Virus record (IMG/VR): IMGVR_UViG_3300006805_000141
Location: 1 to 25,581 of that record
DNA: 25,581 bases
DNA from: a virus
Direction: 5' to 3' (one strand)
The notes below the pieces were generated by a model. It saw only the letters and a list, made by a program, of their open reading frames with translations, did not search any database and had not been told where the DNA came from. Positions 1 through 7,800 of this stretch are shown here, piece after piece; position 1 is the first letter of the stretch; each line of letters starts with the position of its first letter. The translations under genes were made by a program, and so were the position numbers.

Positions 1-2
1 AA

Positions 3-497
3 GGTTCTTCAATGATGGGAACTGACTTGTTTTCAGTTCAATATCAGATGATGATGTCTGACATCTATTCACTTCGTGACCCAGGTTCCATTGTGAACTA
101 TGAAATCACCAAGCAATATATGAGTCTCATTGAACTTGAGTTGAATGGTATGACTCAACAGGTGGTGTTCTCTCGTCATATGAATCGACTTGAGATTGAA
201 ATCGATTGGAAGCATACTCTTCATGCTGGACAATATGTTATCATCGAAGGTTACTTTACGATTGATCCAGAAGCATACCGTGACATCTATAATGACATGG
301 CTTTAAAGAAATATTTGACTGCATTAATTAAAAAACAATGGGGTCAGAACTTGTCTAAGTTTGAAGGAATGCAACTACCAGGTGGTGTTACTATCAATGG
401 AACAAAGATCTTTGAAGAAGCTAAAGCTGAGATTGAAAAGATGGAAGAAGAGTTTGAATCCAAATTCGCGTTTCCAGCTGACTTTTTCGTGGGATAA
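3..497 (+). CDS. 13: Neck protein gp13, C-terminal part (gene enters from left edge)
   Basis: T4 gp13-type head-completion (neck) protein, which with gp14 forms the collar that closes the filled head and receives the tail. The frame is open to the left edge, so the N-terminus lies outside the window; about 165 of some 300 residues (T4 gp13 is 309 aa) are present. I recognise it from the pattern 'LKKYLTALIKKQWGQNLSKF' followed by a 'LPGGVTINGTKIFEEA' segment, an acidic helix and a C-terminal 'FPADFFVG', all typical of gp13 in marine/freshwater T4-like phages. In T4 gp14 follows directly; here a homing endonuclease gene lies between. ATG codons at 12 and 15 are internal methionines, not the true start. 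Confidence 0.82.
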   Translation, partial: GSSMMGTDLFSVQYQMMMSDIYSLRDPGSIVNYEITKQYMSLIELELNGMTQQVVFSRHMNRLEIEIDWKHTLHAGQYVIIEGYFTIDPEAYRDIYNDMALKKYLTALIKKQWGQNLSKFEGMQLPGGVTINGTKIFEEAKAEIEKMEEEFESKFAFPADFFVG

Positions 498-507
498 TTA
501 GTTTGTT

Positions 508-515
508 GATAAATA
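508..515 (+). promoter_or_regulatory. Possible late promoter GATAAATA before the homing endonuclease
   Basis: GATAAATA is one base off the T4 late consensus TATAAATA and ends 9 bp before the ATG at 525. Initiation about 6 nt after the box would leave a leader of only about 4 nt. The surrounding DNA is very AT-rich, so chance occurrence is possible. Confidence 0.35.
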
Positions 516-524
516 TATTTTATT

Positions 525-1130
525 ATGCACGAAGCCTTTGTATATAGTTGGAGAAATATTATAACTAATCAATTATATATTGGTTGGCATAAAGGTGATG
601 TCAATGATGGTTATATTTGTTCCAGTAAAATTGTATTACAAGAATATAAAAATAATCCAACTATATTTGAAAGATATATAATCTCTAGGGGAACTAGAGA
701 TCAAATGGTTTCACTAGAAGCAACATTACTTAAAGCAGTTGATGCTAAAAATAATAATGACTATTATAATCAACATAATGGTAATGGCAAATTTACATTG
801 AAATTTCATTCAGAAGAAGCTAAACTAAAGATAGGTAATGGTAATAGAGGTAATAAAAGACCTGATGTTATAGCTCGCAATAAATCAGAATTTGGTAACG
901 GTAGAACAGAAGAACATAGAAGAAAGTTGAGTGAAAGAGCTTCTACATATGTTGGTGATAAAAATCCAATGTATGGAAGAAATCATTCACTTGAATCTAG
1001 GAAAAAAATGTCAGATTCTTCAATCGGAAAGGGTAAGGGTATTCCTAAATCAACAGAACATAATCTTAAAAACTCGATAGCCATGAAGGAATTATGGCGA
1101 AAAAGAAAGGAATTAAAAAATGCCTCTTAA
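525..1130 (+). CDS. Free-standing GIY-YIG-like homing endonuclease with NUMOD-type tail
   Basis: 201-aa protein. Residues about 6-24 (FVYSWRNIITNQLYIGWHKG) match the start of a GIY-YIG nuclease fold, with YSW in place of GIY and an intact YIG. A conserved glutamate fits 'SLEATLL' near residue 65. The C-terminal half holds repeated DNA-contact motifs of the NUMOD3 kind: glycine-rich turns followed by 'TEEHRRKLSERAS' and 'SLESRKKMSDSS', then a Lys/Arg-rich end. Such enzymes are mobile genes that nick or cut related phage genomes lacking them and spread by repair (Seg family in T4). The gene is inserted between gp13 and gp14. It is visibly more AT-rich than its neighbours and favours AGA/AAT/ATA codons where they use CGT/AAC/ATC, pointing to recent acquisition. 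Its last 11 bases overlap the gp14 start. Confidence 0.83.
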   Translation: MHEAFVYSWRNIITNQLYIGWHKGDVNDGYICSSKIVLQEYKNNPTIFERYIISRGTRDQMVSLEATLLKAVDAKNNNDYYNQHNGNGKFTLKFHSEEAKLKIGNGNRGNKRPDVIARNKSEFGNGRTEEHRRKLSERASTYVGDKNPMYGRNHSLESRKKMSDSSIGKGKGIPKSTEHNLKNSIAMKELWRKRKELKNAS

Positions 1131-2040
1131 TGTTTACTTTCATAATGGAACTAAATCTGAACAAAATTTATTTGAAGATTTAACCATTGAAGCTATGCGC
1201 GTGTACGGGCATGATATTTGGTATCTGCCAAGATCATATTATTCGATTGATTTAATACTGAATGAAGATACTTTAAGCAAGTTTGATTCTGCATTTAAGA
1301 TTGAAATGTATATTGAATCAATCGATGGTCTTGAAGGTGATGGTAAGATGTATTCAAAGTTTGGGTTTGAGATTCATGATCAGATTACACTTGCTGTTTC
1401 CCGTAGACGATGGAATCAGCTTATTGGTCATAAAGGATATACGAAAGATTCGATTCGACCACGTGAAGGTGATTTGATCTATATTCCAATGACTAAAGGT
1501 CTTTTTGAAATTAGATACGTCGAAGATAAAAAACCATTCTTTCAACTGAAAAATGTACCAACATTCAAACTTACATGCGAAACCTTTGAGTATGCAAACC
1601 AAGAGATTGATACTGGTATTGCTGCTGTTGATGATCTTCAACGCACTTCTTCTCAGATGGTTACTGCTTCAGTGGAATTTACTGCGAATGAAAGGCATTT
1701 CATTAATGAAAAACTTATCATTACTCTACCTTCAGGTGTTACAGGTTATACCAAGCTTCTGGAATATGCAGTTGATCCATTAACTGATGTTCTGACCGAA
1801 CGTATGAGTGTTCTTAGCTTTAACGATGGTAACTTCCATAAGTTGGTGGCTGGAACCACATTGACTGGTATGAAGTCTGAAATCGTATCTACAATCGTTG
1901 ATACCTATGAACTTGGAGATATGGATCCTATTGCATATAATAATGACCCAGGATCACAAAACAATGCATTTGAAAGTATCGGAAATGAATATATTGATTT
2001 CTCGGTAGAAAACCCATTTGGAGACGCTCACGTTATTTAA
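1120..2040 (+). CDS. 14: Neck protein gp14
   Basis: 306-aa T4 gp14-type neck protein, partner of gp13 in the collar joining the DNA-filled head to the tail. The N-terminus 'MPLNVYFHNGTKSEQNLFED' followed by 'EAMRVYGHDIWYLPR' is the characteristic opening of gp14 in T4-like phages outside the T-evens, so the start at 1120 is secure although it lies inside the 3' end of the endonuclease gene (11-bp overlap). It is longer than T4 gp14 (256 aa). No catalytic motif is expected. gp15 follows after 2 bp, so 14-15-16-17 look co-transcribed and probably translationally coupled. No Shine-Dalgarno sequence is visible; the purine-rich stretch before the ATG is endonuclease coding sequence. Confidence 0.87.
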   Translation: MPLNVYFHNGTKSEQNLFEDLTIEAMRVYGHDIWYLPRSYYSIDLILNEDTLSKFDSAFKIEMYIESIDGLEGDGKMYSKFGFEIHDQITLAVSRRRWNQLIGHKGYTKDSIRPREGDLIYIPMTKGLFEIRYVEDKKPFFQLKNVPTFKLTCETFEYANQEIDTGIAAVDDLQRTSSQMVTASVEFTANERHFINEKLIITLPSGVTGYTKLLEYAVDPLTDVLTERMSVLSFNDGNFHKLVAGTTLTGMKSEIVSTIVDTYELGDMDPIAYNNDPGSQNNAFESIGNEYIDFSVENPFGDAHVI

Positions 2041-2042
2041 TC

Positions 2043-2813
2043 ATGTTAGATGGATCATATTATTACAATGGAACATTGAAGAAGATCGTTGCCGTATTCG
2101 GTACAATCTTTAATAATGTCTATACTGGAAAAGCTATCGATGGTAAGCTTATGAATGTTACTCGGGTTCCATTAGCATATGGCCCTAAAGAACATTTCTT
2201 AATGCGTATTAAGACAAATGAAGGCGATGAATATCCAACAGATATTGCATTGAGGCTTCCTCGTATGAGCTTTGAGATGACAACTATCGGTTATGATAAT
2301 AATGTCAAATTGAACAAGCTCAATACCAGAAGCTTTGCTACTGGTGAAGATAATAGTCAACGCAACTTTATTAAGCAGAGTGTTCCATATCTTCTTGGAA
2401 TGCAGTTGAATATTATTGCTCGTAATCAGGATGATGCTCTTCAAATCTTTGAACAGATTATTCCAACATTTACTCCAGAGTATACGATTACGGTCAAGGA
2501 TCTTGAGGGGCCTGGAACACTCACAGATGTTCCTATTACTTTAAATACTACGACATTTCAAGATGATTATGAGGGCGATTTTACAACAACTAAACGCCAT
2601 CTTGTTTACACATTAGACTTTACAATCAGAGTTAAGTTTATTGGCTCGATTAGTAATTTGAAGAGTGTTATTAAAGTTGTGGATGCAAATCTATATGAAG
2701 GTCTGAATCCAATCGATGCAACACCGATTGATAAAGTTCATCTTGAATTAGGTGATCCAGTGAATGATACTAAAGAGGATTTCACTGTCAATACAACCTT
2801 TGGTTTCTTATAA
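2043..2813 (+). CDS. 15: Tail sheath stabilizer / tail terminator gp15
   Basis: 256-aa protein matching T4 gp15 (272 aa), which caps the finished tail tube and sheath as a hexamer and joins the tail to the neck. Evidence is the opening 'MLDGSYYYNGTLKKIVAVFG', the central 'PRMSFEMTTIGYDN' and 'ISNLKSVIKVV' segments, the size, and the position between gp14 and the terminase genes. The start lies 2 bp after the gp14 stop. The stop overlaps the next start as TAATG, so gp16 translation is probably coupled to gp15. Confidence 0.86.
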   Translation: MLDGSYYYNGTLKKIVAVFGTIFNNVYTGKAIDGKLMNVTRVPLAYGPKEHFLMRIKTNEGDEYPTDIALRLPRMSFEMTTIGYDNNVKLNKLNTRSFATGEDNSQRNFIKQSVPYLLGMQLNIIARNQDDALQIFEQIIPTFTPEYTITVKDLEGPGTLTDVPITLNTTTFQDDYEGDFTTTKRHLVYTLDFTIRVKFIGSISNLKSVIKVVDANLYEGLNPIDATPIDKVHLELGDPVNDTKEDFTVNTTFGFL

Positions 2814-3259
2814 TGAAAAAAGACAAAGAGAGTATCATGGCATCATTGTCTCAACATTTTCCAGTAGCCGCTAAAGAAGATGTTGTTCCAGTTGTAGCCA
2901 CGATTGATTCTAGTATTGCTGAAGATACGGAATCTGATTATGAGTATTCACGTCAGAGATTAAAGAAGCTAATTGATAATGCTGAAGAATCTATCGCCAC
3001 GATGATGGCTCTTGCATCAGATTCAGAGACTCCTAGAGCATTTGAGATTCTGTCGGGTATGTTGACAATGGCTGCTGATCTAAACCAACAGCTAATGAAC
3101 CTTCAGAAGGATCGAAAGAAGCTTCATGAAAAGGCTTTAACTAAATCCAATAATAATGGTGGTAATACAACTACTACAAACAATTCAATTTTCGTTGGTA
3201 GCACTACTGAACTTCAGAAGTTTTTGACATCGCAAAAAGCTGAGGCGGTAGATATTTAA
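2813..3259 (+). CDS. 16: Small terminase subunit gp16
   Basis: 148-aa protein in the invariant gp16 slot directly before the large terminase. In T4 gp16 (164 aa) forms rings that recognise concatemeric DNA and stimulate the gp17 ATPase. The central part (about residues 40-110: DYEYSRQRLKKLIDNAEESI, ATMMALASDSETPRAFEILS, LNQQLMNLQKDRKKLHEK) is a helical, coiled-coil-like oligomerisation domain typical of small terminases, and 'PRAFEILSGMLTMAADLN' is a familiar gp16 pattern. A low-complexity Asn/Thr linker and a short C-terminal tail follow. The ATG at 2813 overlaps the gp15 stop; an alternative in-frame ATG at 2837 (MASLSQHF) would remove eight charged residues. I favour 2813 because of the TAATG coupling. 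Confidence 0.86.
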   Translation: MKKDKESIMASLSQHFPVAAKEDVVPVVATIDSSIAEDTESDYEYSRQRLKKLIDNAEESIATMMALASDSETPRAFEILSGMLTMAADLNQQLMNLQKDRKKLHEKALTKSNNNGGNTTTTNNSIFVGSTTELQKFLTSQKAEAVDI

Positions 3260-3260
3260 T

Positions 3261-4859
3261 ATGGCTTATAATAGCGACAATCAGAGGGATGCATATAACG
3301 GCAATCCATACGTCAAACCCGATGGGTATCAACAGAGCTTTACGGCTAATGAAATTGTTGAATACCAAAAGTGTATGGCGGATCCTGCATATTTCGCTAG
3401 AACATATATTAAGGTTATTAACCTTGACAGAGGCTTGGTTCCATTCCTTCTTTATCCATATCAGGAGGAAATGTTCAAGCATTTCAATAGCAATCGATTC
3501 TCTATTGTCTTAGCTTGTCGTCAATCTGGTAAATCGATCAGTTCTATTGCCTATCTGCTTTGGTATGCGATCTTTCATTCCGAAAAGACTATTGCAATTC
3601 TGGCTAACAAGGGAGCAACAGCACGTGAAATGTTATCACGCATCTCTCTAGCTATTGAGAACTTACCATTTTTTCTTCAGCCTGGATGTAAAGTCTTTAA
3701 TAAAGGAACTATTGCATTCTCCAATAACTCTAAGATTGTTGCCGCTGCTACATCAGCTTCATCGATTCGAGGTATGTCGATTAACCTTTTGTTCTTGGAC
3801 GAATTTGCTTTCGTTGAAAATTCAAACGAATTCTATACATCGACATATCCAGTTATTACTTCTGGAACTCAGACTAAGGTAATTATTACATCTACTGCAA
3901 ATGGTGTTGGTAATCTATTCTATCGACTTTGGGAGGGAGCAGTTCAGGGTGCAAATGACTTCAAGGGATTTAGGGTTGACTGGTGGGATGTTCCGGGACG
4001 TGATGAAGAATGGAAAAGGCAGACCGTAGCTAATACATCTGAACTTCAGTTTTCCCAAGAATTTGGAAATTCATTCATCGGATCATCTAATACTCTGATT
4101 TCTTCTGATGCTTTGCTTGGACTTAAAGGTAGAGAACCGACATATAGACAAAGAGATGTTAATTATTTCTTTGAACCTAAAGAATCACATCATTATGCTT
4201 TAGTTGCTGATGTATCTAAAGGTCGTGGCCAAGACTATTCAACATTTACTATAATTGATGTTTCTGTGATGCCATTTGAACAGGTGGCTACATTTAGAGA
4301 TAACCTAATTTCACCATTATTGTTCCCAGATATTATTGTTAGGACTGCGAAGACTTACAATAATGCAATGGTTATTATTGAGAATAACGATGCTGGACAG
4401 GTTGTTTGTAATGCTGTCTATCATGAATATGAATATGAAAACACATTCGTTGAATCAGCTGTCAAGTCTGGTGGTATCGGTGTGACAATGACCAAAAAGG
4501 TTAAGCGTATTGGTTGTTCTAATCTTAAAGATATTATCGAGTCTGGTAAATTGATGATTTACGATGTAAATACAATTCATGAGTTAAGTTCCTTTGAATC
4601 ACGCGGTGGTTCTTATCAGGCAGCTGGAAGCACACATGATGACATGGTTATGAATCTGGTGCTATTTTCTTGGTTTGTTTCGTCTGAAGCATTTGGTGAT
4701 ATATCCACTATTGATCTAAAGCAGTTATTATACTCAGAAAGAATTCGTGAAATGGAAGAAGATGTTCCTTTATTTGGTATATTTTCTGCAGAAGAAAATG
4801 CTATGAGCCCAGAATATGCGGAGATTGTAAAAGCACAACAAGAGTGGGGTACATTCTAA
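3261..4859 (+). CDS. 17: Large terminase subunit gp17 (packaging ATPase/nuclease)
   Basis: 532-aa terminase motor that cuts concatemeric DNA and pumps it into the prohead through the gp20 portal. The N-terminal ATPase has a Walker A-type loop CRQSGKS at 86-92 (T4-like, Arg in the P-loop), a Walker B with catalytic Glu in LLFLDEFAF (D180-E181) and a coupling motif TSTANG near 210-215. The C-terminal RNase H-like nuclease has three acidic motifs: D317 in LVADVSKGRGQDYS, E374 in VIIENNDAGQ, and D460/D461 in THDDMVMN. All catalytic positions are intact. T4 gp17 is 610 aa; the difference is mostly a shorter N-terminus and C-terminal tail. The start is 1 bp after the gp16 stop. A 92-bp gap with a late promoter follows. 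Confidence 0.96.
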   Translation: MAYNSDNQRDAYNGNPYVKPDGYQQSFTANEIVEYQKCMADPAYFARTYIKVINLDRGLVPFLLYPYQEEMFKHFNSNRFSIVLACRQSGKSISSIAYLLWYAIFHSEKTIAILANKGATAREMLSRISLAIENLPFFLQPGCKVFNKGTIAFSNNSKIVAAATSASSIRGMSINLLFLDEFAFVENSNEFYTSTYPVITSGTQTKVIITSTANGVGNLFYRLWEGAVQGANDFKGFRVDWWDVPGRDEEWKRQTVANTSELQFSQEFGNSFIGSSNTLISSDALLGLKGREPTYRQRDVNYFFEPKESHHYALVADVSKGRGQDYSTFTIIDVSVMPFEQVATFRDNLISPLLFPDIIVRTAKTYNNAMVIIENNDAGQVVCNAVYHEYEYENTFVESAVKSGGIGVTMTKKVKRIGCSNLKDIIESGKLMIYDVNTIHELSSFESRGGSYQAAGSTHDDMVMNLVLFSWFVSSEAFGDISTIDLKQLLYSERIREMEEDVPLFGIFSAEENAMSPEYAEIVKAQQEWGTF

Positions 4860-4871
4860 AATCGCTGAAAT

Positions 4872-4879
4872 TATAAATA
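4872..4879 (+). promoter_or_regulatory. T4-type late promoter TATAAATA for gp18
   Basis: Exact match to the T4 late promoter box recognised by the gp55 sigma with gp33/gp45, located in the gap between gp17 and gp18 and 72 bp before the gp18 ATG. gp55 itself is encoded at 16929. The leader would be about 65 nt and contains a 9-codon ORF beginning at 4903. Confidence 0.78.
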
Positions 4880-4951
4880 CATTTCATTGAGTGCTTCTTA
4901 TTATGCGTCAAGACTTATCATTAACTAAATAACAACTGAAAGAACAAAAAC

Positions 4952-7153
4952 ATGGGATATTTAACATCACCTGGAATTACAATCAATGAGATTGATTCCA
5001 CTAACGTCGTGCCTGCCTTGTCTACCTCCTCTGGTGGATATGCTGGTCATTTTAACTGGGGACCAGCCGAACAAATCGTTTCGGTTAGTTCAGAAAAAGA
5101 ACTTGGTGCTATCTTTGGAACACCCGTTTCTGGAGATACTACTTCTATTTCATTCTTAACGGCTGCCAGTTTCCTCAAATATGGAAATTCTTTAAGTGTT
5201 GTTCGTGCTATCGATTCGACTGATTTGAATGCTACGTCTACTGGTATCGGTACACAAATCAAGAATAGCGAAACTTTCGATGCTCTTGATGGTATTTCCT
5301 CACCATTCGCCGCTCGATATGCTGGTTCACTAGGAAATGGAATTCTAGTGAATGTTTTATATGGAGCTGCTAATATCAATTTCGATAGTCCTTCTGGTTC
5401 GACTACTGCTGCCGATAAAGTTGAATCCTTTCTTATGGATGAGTTTCATCTTTTAGTGATCGATGCTGATGGTAAATTTAGCGGAACGATTGGTACAATT
5501 CTTGAAAAATTTGCTGGACTTTCTCTTGCATCTGATGCAAAAGATGTCAATGGTGCGTCACTTTATTATAAAGATGTTATCAATCAGAATTCAGCATATG
5601 TCTATGCTGGATCACTTGCTGGATACTTCTATAATGCAGATCAAACACTTACTTATGCAAGAGATAATGGTAATTTCTATCAACTTACTTACAGTGGTTA
5701 TAATGGTGCTACTCTTAGTTTTAACGGGCAATCCACGATTACAAGTGTTGTAAATGGTATTACTCAGGATCCAGTTATTCAAAATAACATCATTAAGTTT
5801 GTTGCTCAAAGTAATGCATTTAGTGGTGTTGCTGGAACTAAAGGTAATAATGTTACAGTAACATTTGTTAAAGCTATTTCTGGTGTTAAATCGTGTGAGG
5901 TTACAGCTCCTGATCCTGCGAATGGTTTCATTAATATCAAATACACGTATTCTGGTGTTAGCACATTTACTGCTGGTGAATTGCAAAGTCTACTTGACCC
6001 AGCTTTAGATACGGCTGGTATTAATAGCTTTGCAATTACCGTAAAAGTTGGTGATATTGATCTTTCTGATCCTGGCATTTATGTTGGTCAAGAAACAGAA
6101 TATGCGATTGCATCCGATTCGGTGATTCAATTCTCTCCAGTATTAGTAACAGGAGTTCCTGTTACATATAGTTTTAGTGGTGGCAATAACTTGGGTGGAC
6201 AAGGTTCTTTCGTAATGTTAGGTGGTACCGATTCAACCAAGAAATCACAATCTGTTGTCAATGCTCTTGATGTTATTGGTCTTTCTGATCCTAACATTAT
6301 CGATATTAACTTGCTGTTTACTGAAAATTCGGTCGATGGTGGTGATTGGTCGCAATCTGATGTTGATGATGCTTTATTCACTATTGTTGAATCTCGTCGT
6401 AATCTAGTTGGATTTATTTCAGCACCACTGAGTATCACTTCGATGACATCGAATGTTGATAAACAAGCTGCTATCCTTGCTAAATTCCAAGATCAAAACA
6501 TTGGCGTTGGTTCTTCTAGCTTTACAGTGTTCGATTCGACTCCAGTATATGTCTATAACAAATATACTGATACGTATTCGTGGATTGCATCTTCAGGCCA
6601 TATGGCTGGTCTTTGCGCTAATACCGATCTTGTATCCGAGCCTTGGAATTCGCCAGCTGGGTATACTCGCGGTCAGCTTCGCGGCGTGACTAAGCTTGCT
6701 TATAATCCAAATCAAAATGATCGTGATACGCTCTATAAGGCTCGTATCAATCCGATTGTTTCGTTCCCAGGTAAAGGCATCTTACTCTTCGGTGATAAGA
6801 CAGCTCAAGCTAAACCAGGTGCATTTGATCGTATCAATGTTCGTCGTCTGTTCAACACTCTTGAGAAAGCGGTTGCTAATGCTTCGCAATATCAACTGTT
6901 TGAAATCAATGACGAATTCACACGTGCTTCATTCAGAAATACCATTGAACCTTATCTTCGTGATGTCAAGGGTCGTCGTGGTATTATTGACTTCAAGATC
7001 GTCTGTGATGAAACGAATAATACTGCTGGTGTGATCGACAGTAACCGTTTCGTTGCTGACATCTTCATTAAGCCTGTTCATTCGGTTAACTTTATTACAC
7101 TTAACTTCATCGCTACTCGCACTGGTGTTGAATTTAAGACTTTGGTTGGCTAA
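4952..7153 (+). CDS. 18: Tail sheath protein gp18
   Basis: 733-aa contractile sheath protein; rings of gp18 stack round the gp19 tube and contract on infection. The N-terminus 'MGYLTSPGITINEIDST' and the C-terminal half from about residue 540 (PWNSPAGYTRGQLRGVTKLA, NPIVSFPGKGILLFGDKTAQ, FDRINVRRLFNTLEKAV, 'FKIVCDETNN') are hallmark sheath regions; the core next to the tube lies C-terminally. The middle (about 220-480) is Ser/Thr/Gly-rich and less conserved, as expected for surface-exposed domains. It is longer than T4 gp18 (659 aa), with the extra length in this middle part. Expression is driven by the TATAAATA at 4872; gp19 follows with its own late promoter. No Shine-Dalgarno sequence: the leader is A-rich (aagaacaaaaacATG). 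Confidence 0.95.
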   Translation: MGYLTSPGITINEIDSTNVVPALSTSSGGYAGHFNWGPAEQIVSVSSEKELGAIFGTPVSGDTTSISFLTAASFLKYGNSLSVVRAIDSTDLNATSTGIGTQIKNSETFDALDGISSPFAARYAGSLGNGILVNVLYGAANINFDSPSGSTTAADKVESFLMDEFHLLVIDADGKFSGTIGTILEKFAGLSLASDAKDVNGASLYYKDVINQNSAYVYAGSLAGYFYNADQTLTYARDNGNFYQLTYSGYNGATLSFNGQSTITSVVNGITQDPVIQNNIIKFVAQSNAFSGVAGTKGNNVTVTFVKAISGVKSCEVTAPDPANGFINIKYTYSGVSTFTAGELQSLLDPALDTAGINSFAITVKVGDIDLSDPGIYVGQETEYAIASDSVIQFSPVLVTGVPVTYSFSGGNNLGGQGSFVMLGGTDSTKKSQSVVNALDVIGLSDPNIIDINLLFTENSVDGGDWSQSDVDDALFTIVESRRNLVGFISAPLSITSMTSNVDKQAAILAKFQDQNIGVGSSSFTVFDSTPVYVYNKYTDTYSWIASSGHMAGLCANTDLVSEPWNSPAGYTRGQLRGVTKLAYNPNQNDRDTLYKARINPIVSFPGKGILLFGDKTAQAKPGAFDRINVRRLFNTLEKAVANASQYQLFEINDEFTRASFRNTIEPYLRDVKGRRGIIDFKIVCDETNNTAGVIDSNRFVADIFIKPVHSVNFITLNFIATRTGVEFKTLVG

Positions 7154-7160
7154 TATAACC

Positions 7161-7168
7161 TATAAATA
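7161..7168 (+). promoter_or_regulatory. T4-type late promoter TATAAATA for gp19
   Basis: Exact late box in the 47-bp gap between gp18 and gp19. The predicted mRNA start near 7174 leaves a leader of about 27 nt that ends in ACTACTATT before the ATG, with no Shine-Dalgarno sequence. Confidence 0.8.
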
Positions 7169-7200
7169 ATAACAACTAAATACTTAAAGAAACTACTATT

Positions 7201-7734
7201 ATGGCAGGATTAGATGATTTTAAAGCACAATTAAAAGGCGGTGGTGCCCGTCCAAACCTATTCAGTGTTGAAGTTGGTTGGCCTTCGGCTACCACTGGAA
7301 ACATTGTTACATCGGCATTCATGATTAAGGCAGCTTCACTCCCAGCGAGTGTTATCGGCCCGATTGAAGTTCCGTTTCGCGGACGTAAGCTGAAGATTGC
7401 TGGTGATCGTACCTTTGAAAATTGGACCATCACGGTTATCAATGACAATGGAATGGAAGTTCGCAATGCATTCGAAGAATGGATGAACCTTGTGAATGCT
7501 CATACCGAAAACATTTCGTATTATGGAGGTGGTAATAATGCCCTTTCATACATGCAAAATATGGTTGTTCATCAACTTGATCGTCAAGAAAACATTACTA
7601 AATCATATAAGATTGTGAATGCTTTCCCAGTGAATATCCAAGCTATTGATCTTAGCTACGATGACACCGATAAAGTTGAAGAATTCACCGTTGAGTTGGC
7701 TTACCAATACTGGGAGTCCAATACAACAACGTAA
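7201..7734 (+). CDS. 19: Tail tube protein gp19
   Basis: 177-aa tail tube subunit (T4 gp19 is 163 aa) whose hexamer rings form the conduit for DNA. Recognised from 'MAGLDDFKAQLKGGGARPNLF', the conserved 'ASLPASVIGPIEVPFRGRKL' and 'DRTFENWTITVINDNG' blocks, and 'KIVNAFPVNIQAIDLSYDD' near the C-terminus, plus its position between sheath and portal genes. The gene at 13804 encodes a second protein with the same sequence topology. The gene is followed by a 66-bp gap dominated by a perfect inverted repeat. Confidence 0.95.
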   Translation: MAGLDDFKAQLKGGGARPNLFSVEVGWPSATTGNIVTSAFMIKAASLPASVIGPIEVPFRGRKLKIAGDRTFENWTITVINDNGMEVRNAFEEWMNLVNAHTENISYYGGGNNALSYMQNMVVHQLDRQENITKSYKIVNAFPVNIQAIDLSYDDTDKVEEFTVELAYQYWESNTTT

Positions 7735-7750
7735 TATTTAATTACACCCC

Positions 7751-7791
7751 TATACCGAGTAATCATGTTCTATCCGTGATTACTCGGTATA
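7751..7791. repeat. Perfect 15-bp inverted repeat (hairpin) between gp19 and gp20
   Basis: TATACCGAGTAATCA at 7751-7765 is the exact reverse complement of 7777-7791, with an 11-nt loop. No T-run follows, so it is not a classical intrinsic terminator. The right arm ends 9 bp before the gp20 ATG and overlaps a TATATATA (7788-7795) that might serve as a weak late box. Possible roles are a block to read-through, mRNA 3'-end protection for gp19, an RNA-processing site, control of gp20 translation, or a protein-binding palindrome. Confidence 0.85.
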
Positions 7792-7800
7792 TATACTATT

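Noticed and set aside
7751-7791. Inverted repeat as a rho-independent terminator of gp19
   Set aside because: No T-run follows the right arm; the sequence continues ATACTATTATG. A different role is more likely.
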